Part shown: in pieces, positions 27,366 to 39,699 of the stretch
How positions within the stretch are numbered: position 1 is the first letter of the stretch
Layout: every line of letters begins with the position of its first letter
Assembly (NCBI RefSeq): GCF_016097555.1
Contig: NC_054702.1
Span: 84,562,175 to 84,626,174 of the forward strand
Direction: 5' to 3'
Length of the DNA: 64,000 nucleotides
DNA from: Gigantopelta aegis
Lineage: Eukaryota; Mollusca; Gastropoda; Neomphalida; Peltospiridae
Translations under genes and position numbers: made by a program
Notes under the pieces: model-generated
Told to the model about the DNA's origin: nothing
Databases searched by the model: none
What the model saw: only the letters and a program-made list of their open reading frames with translations

Positions 27366-27603
27366 ATGAATACGAAAATGTTCCATTATTGCCTATCATT
27401 TCACGTGTTCCACACATAGATGCATTACAATGCATATACACAAATCCACATCTAATTAATTAACATCAATGTTAAAAGTGAATATAAATTTAAAATAACA
27501 AATGTCAAATTAAGTATTGACACTATTTTGGCGGACAATTTGAGCATCTTAATTATAAACTTACTTAAGTTAGTACAATAGTGTATATTTAATGGGTTTA
27601 GCA

Positions 27604-27945
27604 TTAAAGGGACATACCTTAGTTTTAAAACACTAAGGCATATTGTTTACTATTAGAGCCGTTTTTTTTATAACAGAAATCACACTTTACTTAGATTTTA
27701 TTGGTTAGATGATCCATTTCCGTACATTCGAAGTGTTTTTTGGTCATTATGGTGTTTTTAAAATCACAAAATGCATTTCTCATATTTAAAAAACCGCACG
27801 TGCGTCTGAGAAGAAACAGTTATGGAGTCAACTTTCAGTCTATTTTTAAAGGGTATTTCACCATTTCAACTCGTGTTACAGGTTTGTAGATTAACTAAAC
27901 TTAGTGTTAGTTTTCACTGGTGGAAACTAACGTCTGTTCCTTTAA
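27604..27945. mobile_element. TTAA-flanked MITE, second family
   Basis: TTAA at both ends (27604-27607, 27942-27945), with inverted ends AAGGGACATACCTTAGTTTT and AACTAACGTCTGTTCCTT. The interior differs from the 35346 family. Confidence 0.65.
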
Positions 27946-27959
27946 TAAACATAACTTAA

Positions 27960-28400
27960 GTTCATCTTGGATGGCAATCTTATGTGTATGGTTATTTTTT
28001 AATAATGTTTTTTAAAATAGGTTTCTTAATCCATGAAATGTGTTAAATGAGAAGCGCATTTCTGTCTCAATCACGTTTTGACAAAAGGGGCAGTATCTTT
28101 CATTTCTAGGAATTTTTATATCTTCCAGTTTCAAATATTTAAATTATGTGAGCTTGTTCTTAATTTTGTAATCACATAACTTCTTCTTTTTTTTCTTCTT
28201 TTTTTCTTCTTTTTTTTGGGGGGGGGGGGGCGGTTATTAAATCTAAATAAGTAGCACTTGTAAAAATATTATATAGGTTGCTACAGTTTAATATTCTGAC
28301 ACCTTTGTCGCTATCCTGATGTGTTGTTTGCTGCTTTTTAAGGATATTTAAAATCACGCGTTTTGGTTTCGTTAATAAAACTTATTTGACCAAGCCCATG
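27960..28400 (-). mobile_element. Possible LINE C-terminal remnant
   Basis: On the minus strand, DIKIPRNERYCPFCQNVIET resembles the Cys-His C-terminal block of LINE proteins. The surrounding frame is broken and a 13-base G run and TTC-rich tract interrupt it. Weak. Confidence 0.35.
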
Positions 28401-29868
28401 GAATGAACCACAGACGGCATAACTTTTTAGTAAAGTAATACAATTGGGTTATGACTAAATTTTAAATTGGGCCAGACAAGTGCGATTTTAAAAAGGTTTT
28501 AATTAAAGATATGATGAAATACTCTTTTGTGTTAAAACCCCCCAATATTCTCCATGTAATGTAGGTGATAACAAAGAAAGTTTTAAAGATACTTTTCGTC
28601 CATTAGTTTTAGAATTAGTTGTTCATATTTGAGTATAAATATAAATTAATTAGCATCCAAACAATACTTAATTGTTAATTTCGATTCTTAGCTAAAGTGT
28701 CATTCTAAACTATGGGTGGACAAGAATGTCTTATAAAGATAACGACTCCTACAACTATTACAGTAGTAGGTGGTTGTGTTGAACATTGGCTCTATAAAAC
28801 CCGTGGGCTACGAACATTTTATTAATAGATTGAAAGCAGTGGCGGATCCTGAAACTGTTCATGTGAGTAGAAAAATATTCCGTGTGACATTACTTGTTGT
28901 TGTAAAGGCAGGGCGACCAACTTTCCGGAATTTTCCGGAAAATCCGGAATTTTTAACCCATATCCGCAATTCCGAAATTAATGCCAAATATCCGGAATTT
29001 TTTCCAAATTCGCTATCATTATTATTTTTTTGGAAGCAACCATTTCTGAATATATTATAAATTTTCTATATTTTTAAATCCCGAGTTTATTAAACAGAGG
29101 TTATCATTCTGCATTCTCCATTGCAACCTGAACTTGATAATATCGACTGTTTCGTGCTATTACTAAGACTATTGTCTATTGGCTGTATGTGTCAACAGCC
29201 GACCAATGAAAATGTTTTTGACAATCGGGTAAACTGAAGCCATGTATGAAATTTGTCTTACTTGTTATGTAGTTTATGTACTAATTTTAAAGTGAATTCA
29301 AATATCATATAGTAATTACTACCGGACAGACATCGGTTCTATGGCGATGCATGCAACTTCGCCACGGTGTGTAAAAACCTGAACATATAACAGAACACTT
29401 GCGATCGTACGAAAAACAAAAGAAACGGATCCATAATTCTCTTCTTAAGTTCTTTTCATATGCTTTCACGTGTAACATTTCACTAAATACTATTTGGCTA
29501 CCAGTAATCTGTGACACATTCATGACAATAATATTTATTAATTAATATACCTACCGATCTTGTTTTATTCAAGTAAGTTAAACTATAAAAAAATTAAATT
29601 TTTGCAAACCATTAGATTTTGCCGCGAAAAGTGATACTCTAATAGTGATGTAAGAACGATAGCCAATCTTAATGTGGGTACCAGACGTTTCGTCCCCGAT
29701 TCAGTTAACCACAGATTAGTTCGACCCCACTAATGAAATAGTGCAAATGTGGCAATGTATCTACATAAAAATAACATTGGTCCCAAGTTTGTCACTTCAT
29801 TACTAATCTGTAGGTGGGAGTGAAACTGTACAACACTATTTGCTGATAAAGTGGGGCTTTTAGGGTTG

Positions 29869-29938
<70 letters not shown>

Positions 29939-31380
29939 TAATGCTGGTAATTGCTGTACTAGGTATAGTAACTTTATTTACATTGATGGACTATATTTAT
30001 GATGTTTTGTAAACTAGACAAGCCATAAAGTCCGGGCTATGATTAAAAAGGAAGTAGAAAAATTCTGCCACTTATGTTGATTGATTTATACTTTTATTAT
30101 TGAATACATAACATTCCAATAAATAATAAAATAAATTTTATTGTTATGTATCTCTTTGGTTGTTATTTTTTAAATGTGTCAAATATGGCGCTGTTTAAAT
30201 AATTTTTTATATTTTTGAAAATGGCGTTTTCGCGTGCTTTATCCTATTGTTTTGAAAGGGGCGTTCGCGCGCTTAAAATGAAAATGCCAGAAAAATATTT
30301 CCATTAGGTAACGGTGAGCTGCATACATGTACACGGGTACAAGAAACAATCTATGAAGATGATGATCCTTTCGAGTAAGTGTGGATTAAGATTGGATCAT
30401 CTATATATTGCTGTGGCATCTGTTTATTACCGAGTTACAGTTTTTCATACAGTGACATGTATGTTTATGTGTCTGATTCTGATTATTTTTAATGAATACA
30501 TTATGTGTGTGTGTGTGTGTGTGGAATTTTGTTTAGCTTGTTTTGTTTGTCACTTATTAAATATTATTTTTAACTTTAAAGTGATAGCATACGGCAGTAC
30601 AGGTATTTGCCTTTTGATGTTTATTTGTTGTTGAAAATAAATTGAAAACAAACCCTTTAAAATGTATTTTAAATAAATCATCTACAGCAAACAGTTTAAG
30701 TCTGTTTGTAATGGAATCAGTTCAGAATTAGTGATGTTAGCAACATGACATTACTTCTTTAATCTGACAATGCCAACCTAGATTTTGACCAGAAAATCCT
30801 AAAAGCTATGTAATAGTAACACAATGTCATTATTGTGTGAGAAACAATCATTATTTTCTAATGTAAATTTTTATTTAATATTGACAAGGAAAATATTTTA
30901 TTATTTCATTTGGGGAATATGTTACAAATAATAATTTAAGGCTATTTTTACCACAATTGGATCATTATTATTTGCGTAAGACAAAAAAGTATAATATTTA
31001 TAGAATTTGATCATTTTAGCAGCCATCTTGGATTTGACCGGAAATGACAACCTTCGCAGGGTTAAATTTTGGTGCAGGTCCTGATTTCCAAAGAGCAATG
31101 GTATACGCATCATAAAATACCCAGAAATTAAGGGGGCCAAGTGGTGTAGGGTAAAATAATTCTTCTGGCTTTGGAGCTCGGACTAACATGTAAAACACAT
31201 TCGTGAAGTTCATCAAGTCACAGCTTGTAGCCTGCACATACTCCTGCAAAATGCATATACATGGTGCAGCAGCAGACTTGTAGAAGACGAGCATCTCATA
31301 CCAATCAAAGAGTGGTGCAATATCAGAGAAGAAGCAAGTCCCCAGTTTCAGTTTTGGTTCATGGTTCTTCAACTGGAAGT
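28400..31380. other. Gene-free stretch with microsatellites
   Basis: Contains a short palindromic cluster of TCCGGAA motifs at 28930-28965, a 66-base (GT)n tract at 29872-29937 and a shorter GT tract near 30508. The 118-codon minus frame at 31016-31372 has no recognised domain; the region may be the upstream part of the element described at 31390. No host exon seen. Confidence 0.4.
29872..29937. repeat. (GT)n microsatellite
   Basis: About 33 uninterrupted GT units. Confidence 0.97.
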
Positions 31381-33184
31381 CAAAATGTTGATATTTATCT
31401 GAGCAATTCAGGAGAAAAAATTCCTTTTGTACATTGATGCCCTGACCAATATTGTTCCATTCGTCTTTGCCTTAGATCACACAAATTATGCCAGATGGAT
31501 TCCAGTCCATTTAAGAGATTTGGTTACACTTAAAGAACGCCATCTCCTTGTATATGCCGAATTTCTATCAGGAAGATTCACAGTCAAGTAGACAGCATGC
31601 CTTTTCCCTCACTAAGCCAAAATAACGCTGTTGTAAAAGGTTATGGTGGAGCTGTAAGCCGAACAGAGAATCCGACAGCTCATAGCCGTTGGATGGTATG
31701 TGAAGCCAGAGATGGCTCGACTAATAGTTTTAGTTATCCATTGAGATGACCCAGAAGGCAGCAAATTCAGTACATCATGAATTGACCAAACAAACACAGA
31801 AACAATTTCTCCGAGATGTCAAGTCGCTAACAAATATAATAGAAAAGATCAGTTTTGTAAAGGCAGTGATGATCTACTAAAACTAGACAGCCAAGACATT
31901 GCAAACCATGCAGTTGTTTATGCAATGCGTAAACTTGAAACGTTGCGATAGGATCGGTATGGAATATTTGTGAAAGAACAGCTTATTTATTAGAGACAAA
32001 GTCCATCCAAGAACCAATCAAGAATTTCTACCGCTCTTCAAGCATCCTCCAGTTCGAAATAAATCCAAAGTACAACAGCAAATGTCTTCCCTAAAAATGA
32101 CTGATCTGTGTTCCAGACTTTGCGTTGCTTGCCAGGTTCTGGTTGGCAACCTGGATGAGTTGTTTTATCATGCGAATCAAGCCTGGCCACCATCACTGTC
32201 ACATATGGGAAAACTAAGACTTGGCACAGAGTCTGACCTTGTTGACTGCCTAGAGGATCATGTTAAATCAGATTGCAGTTTTAAGAGACCTCCTGTTGAC
32301 GTAAACATCTTTGATAGCGAAGCTGTAAATAACACGTGGAAACCTGGGACAGCCAAGAATTTCTCTGAATATGCAAGTCAGGTCTTCGTGACTTATCTTA
32401 AATCACAACTACAACAGGCTATGAGGAACGATGTCATCTGGGATGTTTACAACCTAACCAGTCAGAAGTCAAACACTTGAAGAATGAGAAGAAAAGGCAT
32501 GTGGAGCCATTGAGTAAACGTCCTGGAGCCTGGCATGGATTCCTATAGCTTAACGAAAACAAGACTGAACTGCTTTCTTTCCTTGCTAACAAATCAGTTC
32601 TGTTGGAAACGGAGTGTCAGATAATTTGCATACAGAGCTAGCTCTGGCACTTGTTAAATTCGCAAATTTTGGGAATTTTAAAAACAATTGGCAAATTTTA
32701 TTTTAATATGGCGAAATTATTCTTATGTAATAATTGATATTATTTTCGACAATATATCAGTTTCTACTATTTTAGAAGTTTATAGATAATTTGATGAAAA
32801 TTCCTGCACACCTAGAACTAGTCCTGGCACACATCTTCCAAATATCCTATACAAACAGCCAAGAAATGTCATCAGTATAGCCCCATGTACCCAAGAGGAA
32901 GCAGACACACGAATATTGCTTCATGTAGATGATGCTATTAACGAAGAAAACACTGTTGTCTTGGTTCTAGCCTTAGCAACTGTTCAAAAGCTCAATATCC
33001 CTGAACTCTGGGTGGCTTTTGTTTTTTGGTACTGGAAAGAAGTTTCGACACCTGGCTGCCCATGAGCTATATCATGCCTTGTGTCCAGACGGATGCCTTT
33101 CATTGCCCATGTTCTACACGGTGTCTTCGTTCGGTGGTAGGGGCAAGAAAACAAGTTCGGTCGTCTGGAAAGTAGCAAATGAAG

Positions 33185-33399
33185 AAGTTTGTTTGTTTTG
33201 TTTAACGACACCCACTGAAGCACATTGATTAATTAATCACCGGCAATAGCAACTGTTGGTAATTATGACTCGTAGTCATCAGAGGAAATCTGCTACATTT
33301 TTCCTAATACAGCAATGGATCTTTTATATACACTTTTCCACAGACAGGAAAGCACATACCACGGCCTTTGTCCAGTTGTGGTGCACTGGTTGGCACGAG
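33185..33399 (-). mobile_element. SINE family 1 with a 14-bp target duplication
   Basis: Tail TTTGTTTAACGACACCC first, the centre ACCACGGCCTTTGTCCAGTT last; the head is absent. AGTAGCAAATGAAG flanks both sides (33171-33184, 33400-33413), a textbook target-site duplication inside the fossil coding sequence. Confidence 0.9.
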
Positions 33400-33441
33400 A
33401 GTAGCAAATGAAGTCACACCAGTGTTCTGTGCCTTAACAAC

Positions 33442-34364
33442 TAGGGGTGCAACGATACGGTCAAAATCGTATTGCGATATATTGCGATATAAGAAACCGT
33501 ATTGCAATATGTATTGCAATATAGTTGATATTATTTAAATTTAATATTTATGGGATGGGTTTTTTTATTGAAAGCAGAAGGCATAAAGTGTTTAATGATC
33601 TTTATTAGTTTCAGCTGTCAGGCTAAATGTTTTAGGCCATATTTTTATTTTTAACACAATGCTAGTCTACTACTACACGGGTGTGACGGTGTCAAACTAT
33701 TTATAAATTGTCTCATTGGGAAATCCTTACTATCGGGCTTTTCTTTTGCTGGGGCCTAATTCACAAATGTCTCTTAGGCTCTGCTAGACAACAAAGCATC
33801 CTCGTAAGTCGTTTAGCATTGCACTGCGAGATCGCAAAGTTGTGAGAGTTTAGTGAATTAGGCCCCTGCTCGCTTGTCACGGAAGTGTACGCATTGAGTC
33901 GCAATGTTTCGGCAGGACGACCGAAACAGAGGTTATTGGCGAGGTGTTCTAAACGATCGGCCGAATTATTCCGAGTTCAGGGCAAAAACAGTGAAGTGCG
34001 ATTCTCACTTGTTGATTTATTTCTTTGAAGATGATAGCCGTAAATGAACAATGAATAGTAATGTGTAAGTAACAAAACATTTATTTCGTTAACTGGTTAT
34101 TTTTATTGGACTTTTAACATGTTTGGTTTAGAAGTTAGAACCAAGTATAACGTGATTGTTACATTTCCTGTCATCACCAATTGATAAAATGATGGGGGTT
34201 TATTTTGGGTTTTTTTGTTTGTTTGTTTGCCTATTTCAAGTCAAATAAGATACAAGGATTAAATAGCGTGTAAAAATCGCGATACGCAAAACTGTACCAC
34301 GGTTCGTATCGAGCTGATCAATTATCGCGGTATACCGATATACCGGTTTATCGTTGCAGCACTA
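33442..34364. mobile_element. hAT-type nonautonomous transposon, 923 bp
   Basis: Ends TAGGGGTGCAACGATAC and, inverted, TAGTGCTGCAACGATAAAC. An exact 8-bp duplication TTAACAAC flanks it (33434-33441, 34365-34372), as hAT transposases make. The interior has many CGATAT/ATATCG motifs near both ends and no transposase. Confidence 0.88.
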
Positions 34365-34789
34365 TTAACAACACCAAGCACCACAGAGGACTGGTTTGAA
34401 ACATTAGGTGGTTCGAAACATTAGGTGCTTTGTTTTATTGGTGTGTGACCACACCAGCAGCCTACACCATGTTAATGAGTACTCGATCAAATACCTCCTA
34501 AAAAGCAGCTCTTCTACGGCATGTAAAAAGGACAATGTACCAGACATCACACTGTTGGGGTCAGATGCTAGTTTGTGCACTAGAACTCCCACCACCAAAT
34601 GAATAGGGATGGTATCAAGGTAACACAGGCAGCTGGGAACCAATTTGGACAACCTTGCCTAAGGCTACCAATGCATGCAGAGAACTCATTAGATGTAGTT
34701 GTAGAAAAGGGTGTGGAGGGCACTGTAAGTGTGTTAAGTGCACTACTCTCTTCCAGTTTGGTGATAATGAATGACTGTACAAGTATGTA

Positions 34790-35319
34790 TGAGGGAGAAC
34801 AAAAATAATGTAGTTTAGCTTATATTCTGGAACTGCCCCTGAAATTTGTATAAAACATCACCTCTACATAATGTACAATGGGCATATCTATAAATCAGTG
34901 TAATTAGTTCTGAAAAGAACACAAAATATGGTAAATTCTGACAACCGCATTGGATCTTGTGGTAGCCATTTTGAAAAATGGCCGCCATGGCTCCCAGACG
35001 ACAAATCTGCAATGTCGTTATATCTAATTTTGTCTCTAATGTATGTCCTAGCATCATGCAAAGTTGCATGCTTTTATCATCAAAGGCACAATTTTGTCAC
35101 ATATCCGATGGACTATGTTATCAATTGAACACTACAATCGATTTCCATTATCAGTGTGAGTGGCAATACATTACTCGTGAATACACTAGAGAATAAACTC
35201 AATGAGGTTGATAAAAATGAACCAGCATTTTGATTAGAAGTGTATATAGCGCGCGCCGCATAAAGCGCACGTTAGCTATATGCGGCAGACATGTGCCTTG
35301 ATCCCGCATAAAGCTCACT

Positions 35320-35345
<26 letters not shown>
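34790..35345. other. Non-coding stretch
   Basis: Holds GCCATTTTGAAAAATGGCCG at 34964-34986, the dispersed block shared with 23760 (35120-35180), a CG-rich patch at 35250-35300 and an (AT)n tract at 35319-35346. No coding signal. Confidence 0.4.
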
Positions 35346-35350
<5 letters not shown>

Positions 35351-35735
35351 GGGACATTCCTGAGATTGCTGCAATTTTTAAGATGTCATCGACTAACAGA
35401 CTTTTTAACGATTGTAATTACATATCAAATATATTTTTGTGCATAAAATATTAGTGGCTGTATATTAAATGTGTTTCTGATCGTTCTAATATTTGTACTA
35501 GTTTAAATTTTATTTTATTTCCTAAAATATATTTTTCGTACGTACGAAATTATTTGAAGACAAATTCCAAAAATTCTTACAAATATTAAGACGACCAGAA
35601 ACACATTGAATATACAGACAATGATATACTAAACAAGAAAATATATTTAGGGCCTAATATGTAAGTTTAATCGTAGAACTATTTTATTAGTCCGAAACAT
35701 ATTACAAAGGAGCAAACTCAGGAATGCCCCTTTAA
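35346..35735. mobile_element. TTAA MITE (piggyBac-type), full length
   Basis: TTAA at both ends, with inverted ends AAGGGACATTCCTGAGATTG and GCAAACTCAGGAATGCCCCT. 390 bp, no coding capacity. The best-preserved copy of the family in this window. Confidence 0.85.
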
Positions 35736-35872
35736 AAGAATCCATCATATGTGTCTATGTGGAACAGGGCTATTCCACCCGAGGGTACATAATTTGTTGT
35801 CGGGGACGAGGCTTGCCGAGTCCCTGACATATTATATACCCGAGGGTGCATTAACACTCGACTAATGATAAA

Positions 35873-35995
35873 ATGTAGCGGGTTTCCTCTCTCTAACACA
35901 ATGATAAAATTACCAAATATTTGATATCCAATAGCCGATGATTAATGAATCAATGTGCTCTAGTGGTGTCGTTACATAAAACAAACTTTTTTTGA
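35873..35995 (+). mobile_element. SINE family 1, 3' end
   Basis: TGTAGCGGGTTTCCTCTCTC to the tail GTGGTGTCGTTACATAAAAC. The neighbouring 35770-35850 carries CCCGAGGGT motifs in inverted orientation, perhaps another small repeat. Confidence 0.75.
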
Positions 35996-36359
35996 TGATT
36001 GTCGGGCACTTGTCGTATTATAGTATACAACGCCCCTGGAAGACGGAATGGCTGAGTGGGCGATCATGTGACTCAACGTCACGATATATAGGTCGGCGAA
36101 CTTGGAATTCTGCTGTCCGGAGTTTGCCGAAGCTTAGCTGAATGTGGTTGCTGTCGGGTTTCTTTCTATAGTGTGTGTATTAGTGATTAATATCTGAAAT
36201 TTTTTTAATCAAGGAACACGAAAATGGTCGATGTAAATGTATTTGCAAATACGTCAACCACATGATTGTTGTGTTATTAGAGCGAAAATCGTTGACTACT
36301 TTTTGGTGGTCGGCGATTGCCCAAAAATTACATAGCTTGGTCACTGACTGTAATGAGAG

Positions 36360-36650
36360 CGTATTTATGTCCAAATGTCCGTCTAGCTCTCTTACAGTTA
36401 GAGTGCTCGGGCTACTGACATACAAAGCCCGCTACCGACCCTGGTCAGGCTGCTTGTGCTCCCTTACATTAACACCCTACTGTTGTTTTCAACAAACACA
36501 ATAGCGTTACTAAATACGATATATCGACCAGTTAGGCCTATATTGATTTTCGTCGGTCGGGAACACAAAAAGTAATCGTTTTATACAAGTTAATTATATC
36601 CATTTTAATAATACTTTTCAATCCCTGTTGTTAGATGAATGGGTCACTCC
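36360..36650. repeat. Relic of the 16520 MITE and of the 23840 repeat
   Basis: 36360-36420 matches the right end of the 16520 MITE (CCAAATGT.C.TCTAGCTCTC). 36460-36650 matches 23840-24020. Confidence 0.55.
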
Positions 36651-36734
36651 GCAATATACGAGTCGATCAAAGTTTCTTGTTTTAATATTCATATACCTGC
36701 ATCTGTCATGATGATCTCGTTTCAGTCAGTATTG

Positions 36735-36944
36735 CTCCACGACTGGTATATCAAAGGCTGTGGTATGTGCTATTATGTCTGTGGGATGTTGCATATAAAA
36801 GATCCCTTGCTACTAATAGAAAAATGTAGTGGGTTTCCTCTCGAAGACTATGTCAAAATTACCCAATGTTTGACATACAAATAGCTGATGATAAATAAAT
36901 CAATGTGTTCTAGTGGTGTCTTTAAACAAAACAAACTTTAACTG
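36735..36944 (+). mobile_element. SINE family 1, 5'-truncated
   Basis: Centre CCACGACTGGTATATCAAAG, ATATAAAAGATCCCTTGCTA and the full tail to TTTAAACAAAACAAACTTTA. Confidence 0.82.
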
Positions 36945-36953
36945 TCGTAAAGT

Positions 36954-37210
36954 GGCCTCGGTGGCGCAGTGGTTAAGCCATCGGACTACAGGCTGGTAGG
37001 TACAGGGTTCGCAGCCCGGTATCGGCTCCAACCCAGAGCGAGTTCTTAAGGGCTCAATGGGTAGGTGTAAGGCCACTACACCCTCTTCTCTCTCATTAAC
37101 CACTAACAAACTAACAACTAACCCACTGTCCTGGACAGGCAGCCCAGATAGCTGAGGTGTGTGCCCAGGACAGCGTGCTTGAACCTTAATTGGATATAAG
37201 CACGAAAATA
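36954..37210 (+). mobile_element. SINE family 2, best full copy
   Basis: Head GCCTCGGTGGCGCAGTGGTT with A-box-like and GGGTTCGCAGCCC B-box-like parts, GGTATCGGCTCCAACCCAGA, CTCTTCTCTCTC (the site expanded to CT at 18426) and the tail GACAGCGTGCTTGAACCTTA, ending in a simple ATCAA repeat. Confidence 0.88.
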
Positions 37211-37390
37211 AGTTGAAATCAATCAAATCAATCGTAATGAATTTTACTTGTAGAATGCAGAAATATGCATTTCAAATTTCTACCAAGGAAGTCATACCAG
37301 TTTAGCAATTTTTTTTTAAATACCTTACATCCTTCGTAGTCACTTATACATTGGAAAATAATTCTCATTTTAGGAGATGACCATATTGAG

Positions 37391-37518
37391 TTTTTAGATT
37401 TGTGGGTGTTATTGTCTATTTGATCCCGCAAATGTCATTTTTGACCTCAGGCCAACGCCTTCGGTCAAAAATAACATTTGCGGGATCAAATAGACAATAA
37501 CACCCACAAATCTAAAAA
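37391..37518. repeat. Long hairpin: 56-bp arms, 16-bp loop
   Basis: Left arm 37391-37446 and right arm 37463-37518 are reverse complements with one mismatch; the loop is TCAGGCCAACGCCTTC. A partial third copy of the arm lies near 37660-37695 (GTGTTATTGTCCATTTGATC). Confidence 0.92.
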
Positions 37519-37999
37519 TTCCATATGGTTATATCCATTGTAAACTGAATCGTTTTTCCACAGAACTGACTGTATATTTGGTATTTCTTGAAAAACTACC
37601 TGGCTACAATATAACTGTAGACCTTTGAATCGTCAACTTCGCCTGTTCCAATTGCTTTCTGAGTGTTATTGTCCATTTGATCCTGAAAAAATAATGTAAT
37701 TAACCAATCACAATACTGAACACACTCGCTGTCAGTTTACAATTGTAATTAATATACATGGTATTTGCGATTGCAGTTTTAACAAATTATTCGATTGGAT
37801 TGCCCAGTTGTTCAGAGTAGGTAATTACTTCTTGTGATCCAAGAATTTGGTACATGATGTTAGTGTTTATAACACAAAGTATACATCGTGAAATATGCAT
37901 TTAAAGTGTTTTATTTTTTCATTTATCAAGAAGAATGTAAGAACTGAATTTCAGGACATAGTTTTCAAAATGTTCAAGGCAAGCATGTGTCACCCCCTC

Positions 38000-38000
<1 letters not shown>

Positions 38001-38030
<30 letters not shown>
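38001..38030. repeat. 30-base C homopolymer
   Basis: Uninterrupted C run. Confidence 0.97.
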
Positions 38031-38032
<2 letters not shown>

Positions 38033-38934
38033 AACTTTAAATGCTTTATGCCTTCAATCTCAACCGGCTAGTCTAGACCACTCTCACCTGCTAAATTCCC
38101 TGCACACACCTGTGATTCTCCCAAATCATCTAATATAGAATAACTACACACTGGATTGTTCATTAAAATTAAAATACAAAGTTCATAAAAAAACAATATA
38201 AAAAAGTGGACAATATATTTCATTGGTTGTTTCATGATGAGATTACACATTAAATGTAAGATATGTTAACAAATAAAGAACAATTTTCACATTTATCTGA
38301 AACGTTTATTAAAACCAATGAATCACACAGTCATTTCATACTCAAATTAATTCAATCAAAATCTGGTTAAAAGTCACAAAATATCCTGAAATATAATAAG
38401 GCAAAGGAATAGAGAAATTTAGGGGAAGAGTAATATTTTACACACACTTCTTGAGATTTTAACCAAAAGGAAAATTTCACCATTGTTTTTGAATAGTTTG
38501 CATCTCCATACCAGTTTAAACTCCTAGCCAAAATTCACTATGGGTTAACAAATTAAAAGTAAAGAAAAAACGAACCATCTCAAAATAAGGACCATTGCCC
38601 TTTTTTTTCTTTGGGAGGGGAGGGGGGGGGGGGGGAGAGGGGCAGAAATGCATAAAAAGGATACATTAAAAGTTTTACTATGTGGTTATTAATAGCATCA
38701 TTTCCATATGTATAGCATATATATGTATGTGGAAAATGGTCCTTGTACAGTTTGTCTAAAAGGGAACCTTTTTCATTTTTCAAGAGGGGAGAGGAACAAC
38801 TAGATACAGCCGTGGTACCTGAGTAAGTACCCCGACTGTACATGTACTCAGTGGAAAGATATAACATATACACACTGGTCATTGAAGCATCAGTGCTGTG
38901 GTATATTAAAAAGGCTGCACTATATACTGCACTG

Positions 38935-39695
38935 CTCTTGGTGGTGCAGTGATTAAACCACCGGTCTTGAGGCTGGTTAGTACCGAGTTCGCATCCTGGT
39001 ACCAACTGACACCAGAGTGAATTTTAATGAGTCGATGGCTTCTTTCTGACTAACCACTAATAACCACGGTGTTGTCCCATCTGGTCGAATTCCCAATAGG
39101 CCGAAATGCCACTTGGTGGAAAAATAAGTGCTCGTCTGTTATATAACCACTACCTGATTACCTGTGTATGTACCGTAATGAACATGACCTCTTCATGTTT
39201 ATACAAGTTTTGATTGTAGATGGACAATGGTTTATTTGCCAATATACATAAACGGGCTGCCGTACATAAACATATTTTCATAGTTTCTCCATACCTCTTG
39301 TGAATAAAACTCTGTTTATACAAATTTTCATTAATTAATTTTCATTTTAATTAATTACAGACATCCACTACATGGATTATTTCGATATTTGTCATATTTG
39401 CATACTTTATGCGTTAAGCGATATCTATACCATCTATACAATAATAATCGGTTTCCAAATAATCTGGAACAGTTCATTATAATGACTGAGGTTACAACAT
39501 GCATGTCAGTAAGACCACTGAACCATATCTATTGTTGTTTTAGCAGTTCGACCAATTGGGAATTCGACCAGATGGAAGTAAGCCATAACCACTCTTCTGG
39601 ACAGACAACTAAAATAGCCAAGATGTGTGACAAGGACAGCATGGAATTACATGACAGTATACACTTTATAACTACCTATAAACTTTATAACTACC
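38935..39695 (+). mobile_element. SINE family 2 split by a MITE
   Basis: Head and body 38935-39067 (TTGGTGGTGCAGTGATTAAA, GAGGCTGGTTAGTACCGAGT) and tail 39585-39695 (TTCTGGACAGACAACTAAAA, GACAAGGACAGCATGG) are separated by the element at 39068-39584. Confidence 0.72.
39068..39584. mobile_element. hAT-like MITE with 8-bp target duplication
   Basis: Inverted ends contain CCATCTGGTCGAATTCCCAA (39077) and TTGGGAATTCGACCAGATGG (39556), a perfect 21-bp match. ATAACCAC occurs on both sides (39060-39067, 39585-39592). No coding capacity. Confidence 0.8.
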
Positions 39696-39699
39696 TATA

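Larger units (their letters stand above)
31390..34780 (+). mobile_element. Fossil copy of an amplified multi-domain protein family (class uncertain)
   Basis: Successive plus-strand pieces are recognisable in family order: ALDHTNYARWIPVHLRDLV and ERHLLVYAEFLSGRF; SQDIANHAVVYAMRKLETLR; CQVLVGNLDELFYHANQAWP and LGKLRLGTESDL-type sequence; YASQVFVTYLKSQLQQAMRN; CTQEEADTRILLHVDDA; KKFRHLAAHELYHAL; and a terminal Cys cluster, CSCRKGCGGHCKC, like a Tesmin/TSO1 CXC domain. From memory, proteins with this order are very numerous in cnidarian and molluscan predicted proteomes and behave like repeats; I know no established name. The copy is clearly broken in several places. A SINE (33185-33399) and a hAT-type MITE (33442-34364) have inserted into it. 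Confidence 0.6.

Noticed and set aside
31016-31372. 118-codon minus frame
   Set aside because: Composition is unremarkable and no family was recognised; the plus strand just downstream belongs to the fossil protein family.
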